Below are positions 8,128 to 17,655 of a DNA stretch of 40,460 bases, piece by piece. The position numbers and the translations under genes were made by a program. The notes under the pieces were generated by a model. That model saw only the letters and a program-made list of their open reading frames with translations, was not told where the DNA came from and searched no databases. Each line of letters opens with the position of its first letter. Within the stretch, counting starts at the first letter, position 1. Source of the DNA: Candidatus Fraserbacteria bacterium (GTDB lineage Bacteria > Bipolaricaulota > Bipolaricaulia > RBG-16-55-9 > JAJCYT01); NCBI GenBank assembly GCA_029262795.1, contig JAJCYT010000022.1, forward strand, positions 1 through 40,460, given 5' to 3'.

Positions 8128-9382
8128 CATTGTACCCAATGCCCGTACACAAGAATTAAGCCAGCTTGGCGTGCCTGTGTCATTAGGTCACGATGCCAAT
8201 CATTTGGGTGATGCCAGTGCCGTGGTGTATTCCTCTGCCATCAAGCAGGATAACATCGAGATGAAGGCCGCAAAAATTCAAGGCTTGGATATTTTGCATC
8301 GCCAAGAAGTGTTGGCCCAACTCACACATTCATATCCCACCATCGGGATTGCAGGCACACACGGTAAAACGACCACAGCGGCTCTTACAGCAACCTTGCT
8401 CAAAGCAGCCGGCTATGATCCTTCCTATTTATTGGGAGCAGGTTGTCCAAGATTAAATGGCCATTCCCATTGGGGCAGTGACCAAGCCCTGGTGCTTGAA
8501 GTCTGTGAAAGTGACGGCCATTTTTTAAAGTTCAGCCCTGCCCTGGCTGTGATTACCAATATTGGTATGGATCATTTGAATCATTACAAAGATGAAAAAA
8601 ATATTCTCTCAAGCTTTCGCCAGTATGTGGCGCAAAGCAATCAGGCCATCCTCTGTGCCGATGACAAAAACTGTCAACGTTTGCTCAACGATTTCCCTCA
8701 GGCACTGAGCTATGGTCTGCATTCAGATGCTGATCTGGTGGCAAGTTGTATTGTCCAGGATCAATTTACAACACAGTTTCAATTGAGTTTTCAAGGAAAG
8801 AATCTGGGGGCGGTTCAGGTGCCGTTGCCTGGGGTTCACAATGTGTACAACACATTGGCGGCATTGCTCAGTGGGTGGCATTGGGGCTTGTCTTTCCAGG
8901 AAATGCTGCCTTTGTTGAATCAGTTCCAATTGCCCGAACATCGCTTTGAGGTGTTGAACCAAAATGGTGTGATGATTGTTGATGATTATGCCCATCTCCC
9001 CGAGCAAATCGACATCAATCTCAAAACCATACGTGCCAATTGGAAAAAGGGGCGAGTGATTGCCCTGTTTCAACCGCATCGTTTCAGTCGGATGCAATAC
9101 ATGGGCGAACGCTTTGGTCCAGCCTTTGTCGATGCCGACATCGTTGGCGTGACCGACATTTACGCTGCGTTTGAAAAGCCCGTGCCTGGTGTGGATGTGA
9201 ACAAGATTGTGGATGAAGTTGCACTTCATGCGCCGGAAGTTCACTACCTGCCATCGAGTAGTGTGGTTGATTTTATGAAGCGGGTGGTGCGTCCAGGGGA
9301 TGCCGTCATCGGTTTTGGCGCGGGCGACTTGTGCGAATCACTTTATCAATATGTCTCTCCTGCAGTTGTTGCCTCACACTGA
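8033..9382 (+). CDS. murC: UDP-N-acetylmuramate--L-alanine ligase MurC
   Basis: A 449-aa Mur ligase that joins L-Ala to UDP-MurNAc using ATP. The N-terminal dinucleotide-like motif GIGGDGMSALARV confirms that translation must start at or very near ATG 8033. AGTHGKTTTAAL is the P-loop, LEVCESDGHFLKFSP and NIGMDHLNHY line the active site, and HRFEVL...DDYAHLPEQI starts the C-terminal domain. The last motif is normally DDY(A/G)HHPTE, so His-to-Leu and other changes make this a divergent but probably active copy. AAGGAGG at 8011-8017 is 15 nt from the ATG, longer than usual. The gene overlaps the murG frame by 95 nt and is followed 13 nt later by murB. Confidence 0.93.
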   Translation: MDKYHFIGIGGDGMSALARVFWQQRRPLQGSNIVPNARTQELSQLGVPVSLGHDANHLGDASAVVYSSAIKQDNIEMKAAKIQGLDILHRQEVLAQLTHSYPTIGIAGTHGKTTTAALTATLLKAAGYDPSYLLGAGCPRLNGHSHWGSDQALVLEVCESDGHFLKFSPALAVITNIGMDHLNHYKDEKNILSSFRQYVAQSNQAILCADDKNCQRLLNDFPQALSYGLHSDADLVASCIVQDQFTTQFQLSFQGKNLGAVQVPLPGVHNVYNTLAALLSGWHWGLSFQEMLPLLNQFQLPEHRFEVLNQNGVMIVDDYAHLPEQIDINLKTIRANWKKGRVIALFQPHRFSRMQYMGERFGPAFVDADIVGVTDIYAAFEKPVPGVDVNKIVDEVALHAPEVHYLPSSSVVDFMKRVVRPGDAVIGFGAGDLCESLYQYVSPAVVASH

Positions 9383-9395
9383 ATAAAGGTTTTTT

Positions 9396-10292
9396 ATGAA
9401 AACAAGCTTGCGCCATACGAACTTTGAGCTTCAAGGCACATTGCTTCAGGATGAGCCTTTGTCCAAACACACCTCATTTCGTATTGGCGGTGCGGCTCGT
9501 TATTTTGTCAAACCCAAATCAGTTGAAGATGTTTCTAATGCAATTGCGTTTGCTCAATCCCAGGAATTGTCTTGGCACGTGCTTGGAAACGGCACGAACA
9601 TTTTGTTTCCAGATCATGGCTTTGATGGCGTGATCATCCATCTTGGTCCCAGTACCGATCTGAACCAGGTGACGATTGAAGACGATCGGTTGTATGCGGA
9701 AGCAGGCGCGAGTCTTGCCACTGCTCGCCATTTGTCTGAGAAAAGTGGATTTGGTGCAATGGATTTTCTGGTGGGTATTCCAGCCACGCTGGGGGGCGCT
9801 TTGGCCATGAATGCGGGTATACCAGAAGGAGCGATTGGCGATTTGGTCACTTCAGTGATTGCGCTGGATCACAATGGCAAGCTGCAGCAACTCAGTCAGG
9901 CAGAATGCGAGTTTGGATATCGTTCTAGTCGGATTCGACGTGAGCAAATGGTGGTTTTGGCAGCACAGCTGGATTTGACTCAAGGGGTTGATTGGGACAA
10001 ATTCGCCTTGATGCTGCGAAGAAAGCAACAGCCTAATGGTTATTCGCCCGGATGTGTGTTCAAAAACCCTTCTCTTTCGCCGCAAAGTGCCGGTTGGTTG
10101 ATTGACAAAAGTGGGCTAAAAGGCTATAACGTGGGAGATGCACAAGTGTCGTGTTCCCATGCCAACTTTATTCTTAACCGGGGGCAGGCGCGTAGTGCTG
10201 ATGTACTCGCACTTATTGACATTGTGCGCGAGAAGGTGTATAAAGAATTCAATCTTGAGTTAAACCTGGAACTTGAGGTTGTGTTAAATTGA
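9396..10292 (+). CDS. murB: UDP-N-acetylenolpyruvoylglucosamine reductase MurB (short, type II-like)
   Basis: A 298-aa flavoprotein that reduces UDP-GlcNAc-enolpyruvate to UDP-MurNAc with NADPH. FAD-binding stretches HTSFRIGGAARYFVKP, LGNGTNILFPDHGFDG and GIPATLGGALAMNAG are intact. YSPGCVFKNP sits at the proton-donor site, with Cys where the E. coli enzyme has Ser229; I believe this substitution is tolerated in shorter MurBs. SAGWLIDKSGLKG and HANFI follow. Length and the lack of the extra E. coli Tyr-loop domain fit type II MurB. AAAGG precedes the ATG. The stop codon overlaps the ftsQ start (TTGA). Confidence 0.94.
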   Translation: MKTSLRHTNFELQGTLLQDEPLSKHTSFRIGGAARYFVKPKSVEDVSNAIAFAQSQELSWHVLGNGTNILFPDHGFDGVIIHLGPSTDLNQVTIEDDRLYAEAGASLATARHLSEKSGFGAMDFLVGIPATLGGALAMNAGIPEGAIGDLVTSVIALDHNGKLQQLSQAECEFGYRSSRIRREQMVVLAAQLDLTQGVDWDKFALMLRRKQQPNGYSPGCVFKNPSLSPQSAGWLIDKSGLKGYNVGDAQVSCSHANFILNRGQARSADVLALIDIVREKVYKEFNLELNLELEVVLN

Positions 10293-10987
10293 GCAAACGT
10301 GGCGTCCTAACACTTACCCTAGGACTAAGCACAATTGGGCTAATAGTGCTTGGCGTTTTTTTAGGTGACTTTCTAAAAATTCGCAACATCATTATCGAAG
10401 GTGGTGAGAGAATCACAGCCGATGATGTGTTACGCATGATCGACATTCAGATAGGGGACTCACTGTTGGATGCAGATTTAAAAGACGCGTCTAATCGTCT
10501 GCAACAACATTCTTGGATACGCTCAGCCAATCTCTCTATCCGTTTTCCGAATGTGCACATCAAACTAGAGGAACGACTTCCTTTTGTTGTGGTTCAACTC
10601 CCCGACCAAGGCCCAATGTGGTGTGACGAAGAGGGATATGTGCTAACACCTTTTGTAGAGGCTGAATCGACAGAAAACATTTTAATGATCGAAGGACTGG
10701 GACCCAGTAACTCGACAAACAATGGCGTCCAAGCTGGCAACGACCGTGCTTGGTCTATTGTTCGTTTATTGCTGCGTTCAGATTTGGGGATTTTTTCATC
10801 ATTGAAATCGGTTCGCTTCCATGCAGGTGGTGCAGATCTTCTGAATGAAGTTGGCCAAAAGCTACGTTTGCCCTGGGAAAGGACCAGCCGTGCCTTAAGA
10901 CGCTTTCAGGCCGTTTGGCCTTTTTTATCAGAAACCGCTATAAGAAATTTAGATGTACGTTTCCCAGGAGAAATCATTTATCAATGA
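10289..10987 (+). CDS. ftsQ: Cell division protein FtsQ / DivIB-like
   Basis: A 232-aa bitopic protein with a short cytoplasmic N-terminus, one membrane segment at about residues 7-27 and a periplasmic POTRA domain (FLKIRNIIIEGGERIT to IKLEERLPFVVVQ). WCDEEGYVLTP is the usual FtsQ strand after the POTRA domain. Its role is to link early and late divisome proteins with FtsL/FtsB. TTG at 10289 overlaps the murB stop by 4 nt, with GAGG about 11 nt upstream, so translational coupling is likely. Sequence conservation is low, as usual for FtsQ; the call rests on architecture plus position between murB and ftsA. Confidence 0.88.
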   Translation: MSKRGVLTLTLGLSTIGLIVLGVFLGDFLKIRNIIIEGGERITADDVLRMIDIQIGDSLLDADLKDASNRLQQHSWIRSANLSIRFPNVHIKLEERLPFVVVQLPDQGPMWCDEEGYVLTPFVEAESTENILMIEGLGPSNSTNNGVQAGNDRAWSIVRLLLRSDLGIFSSLKSVRFHAGGADLLNEVGQKLRLPWERTSRALRRFQAVWPFLSETAIRNLDVRFPGEIIYQ

Positions 10988-11017
10988 CCTAACGCGGAGG
11001 CGGTGAGAGGGATCAAG

Positions 11018-12265
11018 ATGGGGGAGATCATCGTAGGACTGGACATCGGCACAACCAAAGTGGTTTCGCTGGTGGGCAGCGTTGAAAACGGACTTATAGA
11101 AATTGTCGGGATGGGCAAAGTGCCATCTCACGGCCTGGAAAAGGGCGTGGTGGTTGACATTGGCGAAACCACCAACTCGATTCGTCGTTCAATCGAGGAC
11201 GCCGAAACGATGGCCGATATTAAAATCAAAAAAGTGTACGCCAGTATTTCGGGCAAGCATATCAACTCCATCAACAACTCCGGCACCGTTTCGATTAATA
11301 AACCCAATCGTGAAATCACTTTAGACGATGTACGTCGTGTGATTGAAACTGCACAGGCTGTGCAAATTCCGCCTGACGTGGAAATGCTTCACGTGATCCC
11401 ACGCCAATACATCGTGGATGGCCAAGAAGGCATTACCGATCCAGTGGGCATGACGGGCACACGCCTGGAAGTGGATGTGCACATTGTGACAGGTTCAGTC
11501 ACAGCCATTCACAACATTCGTCGTTGTGTGGAAAATTTGGGCATTGAAATCGAACAAATTATTTTGCAGCCCTTGGCGTCAAGCTACGCTGTGCTCAACA
11601 CTGCCGAGCGCGAACTGGGCGTGGCTTTGATTGACATCGGCGGCGGCACCTCGGACATTGCCATCTTCCGCGGTGGCGATATCTGGTTCTCTAAGGTGTT
11701 GCCTATTGCGGGTGAACATTTAACCAATGATGTGACGGTGGGACTCAAAGTTCCTTACGAGGAAGCAGAACGTATTAAGAAAGAAGAAGGCACACCGATC
11801 GTCGATGAGATCACCGGTGAGGAACAGATGGAAATTACCCTCATCAGTGAAGAACACAAAACGATCTCGCGCCGGATGTTGGCTAAAATTCTGGAACCGC
11901 GCCTGGAAGAACTTTTTGATATGGCCGTTGAGGAAATTGAAGATGCGGGCTATAAAGATCTCATTCCAGCAGGCATTGTGCTGACAGGTGGCACAGCCAT
12001 GCTCAACAGTTTGCCGGAATATGTGCAAGGACGTTACAACATCCCTGTGCGGCGAAGCAAAACGCCTCAAGGCATTCACGGGTTACGCGACATTGTGGAA
12101 AGCCCCATTTACGCCACAGCCATTGGGCTGCTCAAATATGCAATTGAATCAAAAGAATACAGAGAGGGACGCATTGGTCGCCGCTCCTTCAACGAACACA
12201 AGCACTCGTTGTTTTCAAAAGTGCTGAATTGGTTGGAGCGCATCAACCGTTTCTTTAGGGGGTGA
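11018..12265 (+). CDS. ftsA: Cell division protein FtsA
   Basis: A 415-aa actin-family ATPase that tethers FtsZ to the membrane and recruits later division proteins. [18 protein letters not shown] is the phosphate-1 loop, [17 protein letters not shown] phosphate-2, and [16 protein letters not shown] the adenosine motif. The 1C domain lies at about residues 85-165. The C-terminus ends in an amphipathic, basic/aromatic helix ([18 protein letters not shown]), the membrane-targeting sequence. ATG at 11018 is preferred (GAGAGG 7 nt upstream) over an in-frame GTG at 11003. The stop overlaps the SD of ftsZ. Confidence 0.96.
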   Translation: MGEIIVGLDIGTTKVVSLVGSVENGLIEIVGMGKVPSHGLEKGVVVDIGETTNSIRRSIEDAETMADIKIKKVYASISGKHINSINNSGTVSINKPNREITLDDVRRVIETAQAVQIPPDVEMLHVIPRQYIVDGQEGITDPVGMTGTRLEVDVHIVTGSVTAIHNIRRCVENLGIEIEQIILQPLASSYAVLNTAERELGVALIDIGGGTSDIAIFRGGDIWFSKVLPIAGEHLTNDVTVGLKVPYEEAERIKKEEGTPIVDEITGEEQMEITLISEEHKTISRRMLAKILEPRLEELFDMAVEEIEDAGYKDLIPAGIVLTGGTAMLNSLPEYVQGRYNIPVRRSKTPQGIHGLRDIVESPIYATAIGLLKYAIESKEYREGRIGRRSFNEHKHSLFSKVLNWLERINRFFRG

Positions 12266-12270
12266 CGTGC

Positions 12271-13434
12271 TTGGACTCATTAAACCAGACCAACCCAGCA
12301 AGCGGTCACCAAAGCGGACTGGCCCGAATTAAGGTCATCGGCGTTGGTGGCGGAGGCGGAAACGCCGTGGAACGCATGATGCGTTCCAAAATAAAAGATG
12401 TTGAACTGATCGCAATGAACACCGATGCCCAGGTTTTACAGACCATTCAGGCGCATCGCACCATTCAGATTGGGGATGCGCTCACCCGTGGTTTGGGTGC
12501 AGGTGGTAAACCGGAAGTGGGTCGCAAAGCGGCTGAAGAAAGCCAATCAGATATTGCTGACGTATTAGAGAATGTGGACATGTTGTTTATCACTGCAGGT
12601 ATGGGTGGTGGCACAGGCACAGGTGCAGCACCGGCCGTTGCAAAACTGGCGCGCGAAGCTGAAATTCTTACCGTTGGCATTGTCACCCGACCGTTTACTT
12701 TCGAAGGTAAAACCCGTGCACAACGGGCCAAAGAAGGCATTGAAGAACTCAAAAAGCACGTTGATACCCTCATTGAAATTCCCAACGATCGCCTGCTTAA
12801 AATTGCGCCTCCAGGGATTCCATTGCGCGAAGCGTTTGAGTTGGCCGATGATGTGTTGCGCCAAGGCGTTCAAGGCATTGCCGATTTGATCACGACACCA
12901 GGTTTGATCAATCTCGACTTTGCCGATATCGAAGCCACCATGCGCACCGCAGGTACCGCCATCATGGGGATTGGCGAAGGTGTTGGCGAAGGCCGCACCA
13001 AAGAGGCGGCACGTAACGCCATTGGCAGCCCATTACTGGAATATTCCATTACCGGCGCACAACGCGTTATTATGAACATTGCAGGCGGAAACGATCTTTC
13101 ACTCGAAGAAGTCACCGAAGCGGCCAGCCTCATTCGTGAAGCTGTGTCCGACCAGGCGGACATCTACTTCGGTACCACCCTCTATGACGACTTCGATGAC
13201 AAAGTCCGCCTCACTGTTATTGCCACTGGCTTCCGTGAACACAAACCGGAAATGCAGGATGAAGAAGAATTGCCAACGGCAGCAGAAACAGCCCAGATTG
13301 AAATTCTGAAACAGGAAAAACAAGATCTGGATATTCCCACCTTCCTGCGACGCCGACACGAAAAAGCCAATCGGCCTTCAGGCGGCGGTAGCAATGGGTC
13401 ATTGTCTTCCTTTGGCGGAAAACGCAGACCTTAG
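12271..13434 (+). CDS. ftsZ: Cell division GTPase FtsZ
   Basis: A 387-aa tubulin-like GTPase that forms the Z-ring. [14 protein letters not shown], the tubulin signature [19 protein letters not shown] and the T7-loop region are intact. The conserved C-terminal peptide (DIPTFLRRR) that binds FtsA follows a short linker but is not terminal: about 25 Gly/Ser/basic residues follow it. TTG at 12271 is favoured because AGGGGGTGA (8 of 9 to AGGAGGTGA) ends 6 nt upstream. GTG at 12262, which overlaps the ftsA stop, would sit on top of that site and would add three residues. Confidence 0.96.
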   Translation: MDSLNQTNPASGHQSGLARIKVIGVGGGGGNAVERMMRSKIKDVELIAMNTDAQVLQTIQAHRTIQIGDALTRGLGAGGKPEVGRKAAEESQSDIADVLENVDMLFITAGMGGGTGTGAAPAVAKLAREAEILTVGIVTRPFTFEGKTRAQRAKEGIEELKKHVDTLIEIPNDRLLKIAPPGIPLREAFELADDVLRQGVQGIADLITTPGLINLDFADIEATMRTAGTAIMGIGEGVGEGRTKEAARNAIGSPLLEYSITGAQRVIMNIAGGNDLSLEEVTEAASLIREAVSDQADIYFGTTLYDDFDDKVRLTVIATGFREHKPEMQDEEELPTAAETAQIEILKQEKQDLDIPTFLRRRHEKANRPSGGGSNGSLSSFGGKRRP

Positions 13435-13467
13435 TGTAGAACGAATCAACTTAAAATAATTTTTTGG

Positions 13468-13509
13468 ATAAAAAGAAAAGGACAGCAATTGCTGCCCTTT
13501 TCTTTTTAT
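13468..13509. terminator. Bidirectional intrinsic terminator between ftsZ and glyA
   Basis: Arms at 13468-13486 and 13491-13509 pair over 19 bp with one mismatch around an AATT loop. The outer parts are A-rich on the left and T-rich on the right, giving a U-run in both directions. It lies between the convergent ends of ftsZ and glyA. Confidence 0.9.
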
Positions 13510-13536
13510 GTTTCAGTTGGGTTTTAATTATTCAGT

Positions 13537-14781
13537 TTATTCGTAAGACAACTGTGGATACAGCGGAAAATCTTCACACAGATGGAACACACGTTTGATC
13601 GCCTCTTGTTTGGCGGCAGCTTCGGTTTTCTTGCCCAGGTTTTCAATGACCAGGGCCATCATCTCTGCAATTTCTTCCATTTGAGCTTCCTTCATGCCAC
13701 GGGTGGTCAGGGCGGGTGTGCCGAGGCGAATGCCGCTGGTCACCATGGGGGGCAAGGGATCAAATGGAATGGCGTTACGATTGGCGGTGATGCCAACTTC
13801 TTCCAGTTTTTCCTGAGCATCTTTACCGTTCACACCCTTGGGCGTGAGGTCTACCAACATCAAGTGAGTGTCCGTGCCACCTGAAACGAGGCGAAAGCCG
13901 CGTTCCTGTAAAGCAGAAGCCAATGCTTTGGCGTTGTTGACGACTTGCTGTTGGTATTCTTTGAACTCAGGTTGAGCTGCCTCATAAAATGCCTGCGCCT
14001 TTGCCGCCATCGCGTGAGCGAGCGGGCCGCCTTGCGAGCCAGGAAACACAATTTTATCAATGGCTTTGGCGTGTTCCTCTTTGCACATGATCGCACCACC
14101 GCGAGGGCCACGCAAGGTTTTATGCGTGGTGGTGGTCACCACATCGGCATGTGGCACCGGCGATGGATGTACTTTCGCTGCGATCAAGCCAGCAATGTGA
14201 GCCATGTCACAGAGATGGATTGCGCCGACCTCTTTGGCAATGTCCTCAAATTTTTGGAAATCGAAAAATCGTGGGTATGCGCTCGCACCTGACACAATGA
14301 TCTTTGGTTTGTGTTCCAGGGCTTGCTGTCGTAGCGCCTCATAGTCGACCAATTCGGTTTCCTTATCCAAACTGTAATGGACCACGTTAAACAGTTTGCC
14401 GGAGAAATTAACAGGGTGTCCGTGCGTTAAATGGCCGCCGTGATCCAGCTTGAGGCCCATCATCGTGTCGCCAGGATTCATGAAGGCCAGATAGGCTTCC
14501 ATGTTGGCGGGCGATCCGGCATTGGGCTGTACATTGGCGTGGTCTGCGCCGAACAAGGCTTTCATGCGTTCGCGGGCCAAATCCTCGGCCTGATCCACAA
14601 ACTCACAACCGCCGTAGTAACGTCGCCCGGGATACCCCTCCGCGTACTTATTGGTTAACACCGACCCTTGCAGAGCCATGACGGCTTCTGAAGTAAAGTT
14701 CTCGGAGGCGATCAACTCTAATGATTGCTTTTGGCGGTTCAGCTCGCATTGAATGATAGTTCGAATTTGTGGATCCATCAT
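13537..14781 (-). CDS. glyA: Serine hydroxymethyltransferase GlyA
   Basis: A 414-aa PLP enzyme that converts serine and tetrahydrofolate to glycine and 5,10-methylene-THF in the cytoplasm. [37 protein letters not shown] and [12 protein letters not shown] are present, and [14 protein letters not shown] gives the PLP lysine, Lys221. The usual PHSGSQAN stretch reads PNAGSPAN here. ATG at 14781 with AGGAGGG 9 nt upstream is chosen over an in-frame TTG at 14790 that abuts the SD. It is followed downstream by the ftsZ/glyA terminator, and fxsA lies 17 nt upstream on the same strand. Confidence 0.96.
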   Translation of the reverse strand: MMDPQIRTIIQCELNRQKQSLELIASENFTSEAVMALQGSVLTNKYAEGYPGRRYYGGCEFVDQAEDLARERMKALFGADHANVQPNAGSPANMEAYLAFMNPGDTMMGLKLDHGGHLTHGHPVNFSGKLFNVVHYSLDKETELVDYEALRQQALEHKPKIIVSGASAYPRFFDFQKFEDIAKEVGAIHLCDMAHIAGLIAAKVHPSPVPHADVVTTTTHKTLRGPRGGAIMCKEEHAKAIDKIVFPGSQGGPLAHAMAAKAQAFYEAAQPEFKEYQQQVVNNAKALASALQERGFRLVSGGTDTHLMLVDLTPKGVNGKDAQEKLEEVGITANRNAIPFDPLPPMVTSGIRLGTPALTTRGMKEAQMEEIAEMMALVIENLGKKTEAAAKQEAIKRVFHLCEDFPLYPQLSYE

Positions 14782-14798
14782 GGGGTTCAACCCTCCTG

Positions 14799-15281
14799 TT
14801 ATAAGTCTGATGTGACATCAATCACATTGTCTGGCTTTGCTTGATGCTGGACGTTTACGCCTTGAGAACGCACATTGACGTTGACCGTCCCTTTTGAAAT
14901 TCCTTGCTTAAATCGCTTGATGAGCCACATACGATACCATTTACGGGCGAACGGAATCAAGCCCGACAACCCAAGCACATCGGTGACCACCCCAGGCGTC
15001 ACCAGCAATGCGCCACAGACCAGTACAATCGCGCCGTCTGCTAGGTTTTGACCGGGCATTTCGTTCTTGGCCATCTGCATTTGAATTTTTCTAAGGATTG
15101 AAGTTCCTTCGCGCTTGGCTAACGCCCACCCCACGATGCCCGTTAGCATTGCCGCACCGAGTGTGGTTAACAGTGCCAAATCGTCCCCCATTGACACTGC
15201 GAGCCAGTCTTTGATTTTAAATAAAAGAATTCCGTCAATCAGCGGGAACAAAATAAAGATTAATAGTAGCTTGTTTAACAT
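14799..15281 (-). CDS. fxsA: FxsA-family cytoplasmic membrane protein
   Basis: A 160-aa protein with hydrophobic segments at about residues 2-22, 35-55 and 85-108. The FxsA pattern is visible in [22 protein letters not shown] near the start and [22 protein letters not shown] in the middle. E. coli FxsA is known for relieving phage T7 exclusion by F-plasmid PifA when overproduced; its normal role is unclear. ATG at 15281 has AAGGAG upstream, so the longer in-frame start at 15299 is not used. It is probably cotranscribed with glyA. Confidence 0.85.
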   Translation of the reverse strand: MLNKLLLIFILFPLIDGILLFKIKDWLAVSMGDDLALLTTLGAAMLTGIVGWALAKREGTSILRKIQMQMAKNEMPGQNLADGAIVLVCGALLVTPGVVTDVLGLSGLIPFARKWYRMWLIKRFKQGISKGTVNVNVRSQGVNVQHQAKPDNVIDVTSDL

Positions 15282-15352
15282 AAAAACTCCTTCAGTCAAT
15301 CAGCCTACTGCATTGGCTTAGTGAGTTCAAATTTTGAGATGTATAGGAATGA

Positions 15353-15384
15353 ATGGCGAGGCAGACCAGGGGGCGCCTCGCCAT
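15353..15384 (-). terminator. GC-rich hairpin downstream of the binding-protein gene
   Basis: ATGGCGAGGC (15353-15362) and GCCTCGCCAT (15375-15384) form a perfect 10-bp stem with a 12-nt loop, starting 17 nt after the stop codon of the gene at 15402. There is no clear U-run, so it is a probable but not textbook terminator or 3' stabiliser. Confidence 0.5.
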
Positions 15385-15401
15385 GATTGATTGGAGGTTA
15401 G

Positions 15402-16613
15402 TTAGAAAATTTCTTCAGCATTGAGCAACTCAGTGATAGCAACCCATTCTCCATTAACAACCTGATAGAGTTGCACTGAGCGCGTGCCGCGATGATCCGT
15501 TGGGCTAAAAGAAAGTGACGGTGTGACATCGCCTGTGGTGATTGGCTCGGAGTTTTCCAAGGCAGCGCGGATGTTGGGGCCGGTCACATCATTACCAGCT
15601 TCGATAGCGCGACGGATGCCTTCGACCATGATGGACATGGTCCACCAAGCTTGTGGCGCGTGGAGTGATAACTCTTCGATGTCCTGGCCTTGTTCGGCAA
15701 AGTAAGTGCGAACTTCTTCCATGCCTGGAACGGTGGAGGAAGCTGGGGCAAATGGGAACACGCCCACCACGCCTTCGGCGGCGTCGCCTGCGCCTTCGAC
15801 AAATAATTCGTCCGAGCACCAGTTGAGGCAGATCAGTTGTGCATCAATGCCTAAACCTGAAGCGTTTTGTGCCAATGTGATGGCAGGGGTGGACACATTT
15901 TGAACCACGATGTAATCCGCGCCAGCGCCCTGAGCCACAGCCAGTTGAGGCGTGAAATCTGTTGCGCCACCAGGCATGGGGATCGTGGTCAAGTTGATGC
16001 CGCGTGCTTCGGCGAATTCGTTGCCATCTGGACCGAAAGCATCAAATGTGGATGTACCAAACGAACTGTCGTGATGGATGATGGCGATGTTGGGCACGCC
16101 TTCGTTGCCTTTTGCGGCCCAGTCATCAAGTGCCCACTGCATCACGATAATCATTTGATCGGAGTACGTGGCGCTGAGCAAAAAGTTGTAAGGCGCTTCA
16201 TCAATATCGGCGAGGTTGGCCGAGTATGAGGCGGACATAAACGGAATTTGATCCGCAGCGATTTCGGCTTTCAACGCTTCGGTGTCTGCCGTGCCCCAGC
16301 CGATGACGGCGACCACGTTGTTGTCGTGTACAAACTGTTCGTACAGCACACGGGCATCATCTACGCGATACACGGTGTCGCCGGAGAACAATTCGAGCGG
16401 TCGGCCACCCACGCCGCCTTGTGAATTAATCCAGTCCACATAAGCATTTAAGCCAGTGGACCAGGGATGACCCACGCTGGAAGTTGGTCCAGTCAAATCA
16501 AATAGCGCACCAATTCGAATCGATTCACCACTTTGTGCGCCGATACCAAACGTGGCGGAAAATAGTCCCAGTACAGCAACGAGAATGACAGCCAATAAAA
16601 TTTTCTTCAACAT
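15402..16613 (-). CDS. ABC transporter substrate-binding protein, LivJ/LivK (branched-chain amino acid) type
   Basis: A 403-aa periplasmic-binding fold protein with a Sec signal peptide (residues 1-26, cleaved near FGIGAQS). SIRIGALFDLTGPTSSVG and GGRPLELFSGDT start the first lobe; VVAVIGWGTADTEA and IPFMSASYSA are typical of the Peripla_BP_6 family, and GTRSVQLYQVVNGEW ends it. The family brings branched-chain amino acids, amides or urea to ABC permeases. No permease or ATPase gene is present, so it is an orphan here and its ligand is unknown. GGGAGG lies 5 nt before the ATG. It is transcribed away from the two VOC genes and may be read from them, but a 111-nt gap separates them. Confidence 0.88.
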   Translation of the reverse strand: MLKKILLAVILVAVLGLFSATFGIGAQSGESIRIGALFDLTGPTSSVGHPWSTGLNAYVDWINSQGGVGGRPLELFSGDTVYRVDDARVLYEQFVHDNNVVAVIGWGTADTEALKAEIAADQIPFMSASYSANLADIDEAPYNFLLSATYSDQMIIVMQWALDDWAAKGNEGVPNIAIIHHDSSFGTSTFDAFGPDGNEFAEARGINLTTIPMPGGATDFTPQLAVAQGAGADYIVVQNVSTPAITLAQNASGLGIDAQLICLNWCSDELFVEGAGDAAEGVVGVFPFAPASSTVPGMEEVRTYFAEQGQDIEELSLHAPQAWWTMSIMVEGIRRAIEAGNDVTGPNIRAALENSEPITTGDVTPSLSFSPTDHRGTRSVQLYQVVNGEWVAITELLNAEEIF

Positions 16614-16724
16614 CTAGCCTCCCAGACTTTTTAATGAGATTTAATAGCGATTCAATGCAATCACTTTGATAGTGCCTTTATAAACGCTGAGTTAGCAAAA
16701 GGCCATGAAGTTTGTCTTATTAAA

Positions 16725-17066
16725 TTATTCGGCCAGTTCAATCAGATGACCATCAGGATCGCGCAGGTAGGCGGATTTGCCCCAGTAGTATTCTTTGGGT
16801 TCTTCTTCCAGAGTGAGGGATTTTTGTTTGAGTGATTCGCAGGTTTCATCGAGATTGGCAACACCAAAGGCGAGGTGGTTTTCGGGAGGCAGTTCATTTT
16901 CGCTGGCATCGTAGTTTTTGTGGATGAACAATTTGATTTGTCCGACCATGAAAATGGCCATGTTTTCGTCGACGTGGGTGGCTTCCTGATCCAGGAGGTT
17001 TCGATAAAATTCCGTCATGGCTTGGACGTTGTCGGTGAAGTAGGCGAGTTCGGCGACGCGGTTCAT
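16725..17066 (-). CDS. Glyoxalase/bleomycin-resistance (VOC) family protein
   Basis: A 113-aa single VOC domain: AELAYFTDNVQAMTEFYRNL (beta-alpha start), ENHLAFGVANLDETCESL in the middle, and AYLRDPDGHLIELAE with the conserved C-terminal Glu. VOC proteins bind a divalent metal and act as lyases, isomerases, dioxygenases or sequestering proteins; the substrate cannot be read here. It starts 14 nt after the RHH-VOC gene and almost certainly shares its transcript and control. Confidence 0.85.
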   Translation of the reverse strand: MNRVAELAYFTDNVQAMTEFYRNLLDQEATHVDENMAIFMVGQIKLFIHKNYDASENELPPENHLAFGVANLDETCESLKQKSLTLEEEPKEYYWGKSAYLRDPDGHLIELAE

Positions 17067-17080
17067 TTGGAAAATCCTTT

Positions 17081-17581
17081 CTACTTGTAGAGTGTGGGAT
17101 CGTGTTCGTTGATTTGGATGGGCAGGCCATCAGGATCATGAATGAGCATGGAACGTCCAAATGCCTCGTCCACGATGTCGCCTTCCACTTTGATTCGTTT
17201 GGACTTCAGCGCTTTGATGATGTTCTCCAACGGTTGATGCGCCGTCAGTGCCAGCCCCATCTGATTGGATCGTTTGTTGATTTTTTCAATACCGTGCAGT
17301 GCGAATGAACTGTCGCCCATTGTCAGTTGGGACCACATTTGCCCTGTGTGGATTGGTTGTGCGCCCAAGGCTTTGTAAAACGTCAGCGATTTTTTCATCT
17401 GGGTCACATACACAATCGGCATCAAACTGACCATTTCAGTAGAACCTTCCGACTGCTTCAATCGCTGCGCCAACGACGTTTCCACAAACTGAGACAGCGA
17501 TTCCTCCACATCAATCGCCGCATGTTTGATCTCACGAATCAACCCGTCCGGCAGATAAACATTAAACTGTTGCTTGTTCAT
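17081..17581 (-). CDS. Ribbon-helix-helix DNA-binding domain fused to a VOC domain; probable ligand-responsive autorepressor
   Basis: A 166-aa protein of two parts. Residues 1-44 (FNVYLPDGLIREIKHAAI then EESLSQFVETSLAQRL) match the strand-helix-helix plan of CopG/Arc/ParD ribbon-helix-helix domains. Residues about 50-160 form a VOC domain: LMPIVYVTQMKKSLTFYKAL, SSFALHGIE, and MLIHDPDGLPIQINE. RHH domains bind DNA as dimers, and VOC domains dimerise and bind small molecules, so a sensor-repressor is the natural reading. A 9-bp-armed palindrome (17581-17604) overlaps the start codon, which supports autoregulation. There is no Shine-Dalgarno before the ATG, so the mRNA may be leaderless or have a very short leader. 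The downstream VOC gene is the likely co-regulated enzyme. Confidence 0.8.
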   Translation of the reverse strand: MNKQQFNVYLPDGLIREIKHAAIDVEESLSQFVETSLAQRLKQSEGSTEMVSLMPIVYVTQMKKSLTFYKALGAQPIHTGQMWSQLTMGDSSFALHGIEKINKRSNQMGLALTAHQPLENIIKALKSKRIKVEGDIVDEAFGRSMLIHDPDGLPIQINEHDPTLYK

Positions 17582-17604
17582 ATTAGTATGCTAGTATACT
17601 AATA
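17581..17604. promoter_or_regulatory. Palindromic operator overlapping the start of the RHH-VOC gene
   Basis: TATTAGTAT (17581-17589) is the exact inverse complement of ATACTAATA (17596-17604), with a 6-nt centre that repeats the TAGTAT theme. Read on the minus strand, a TATATT -10-like hexamer adjoins it upstream and the ATG lies at its end. This is the expected site for a repressor that blocks RNA polymerase at its own promoter. Confidence 0.7.
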
Positions 17605-17655
17605 TAGTAATTTCAAACGAAATAACCGGAAAATAAGATGGAGGATTTGTTTTGT

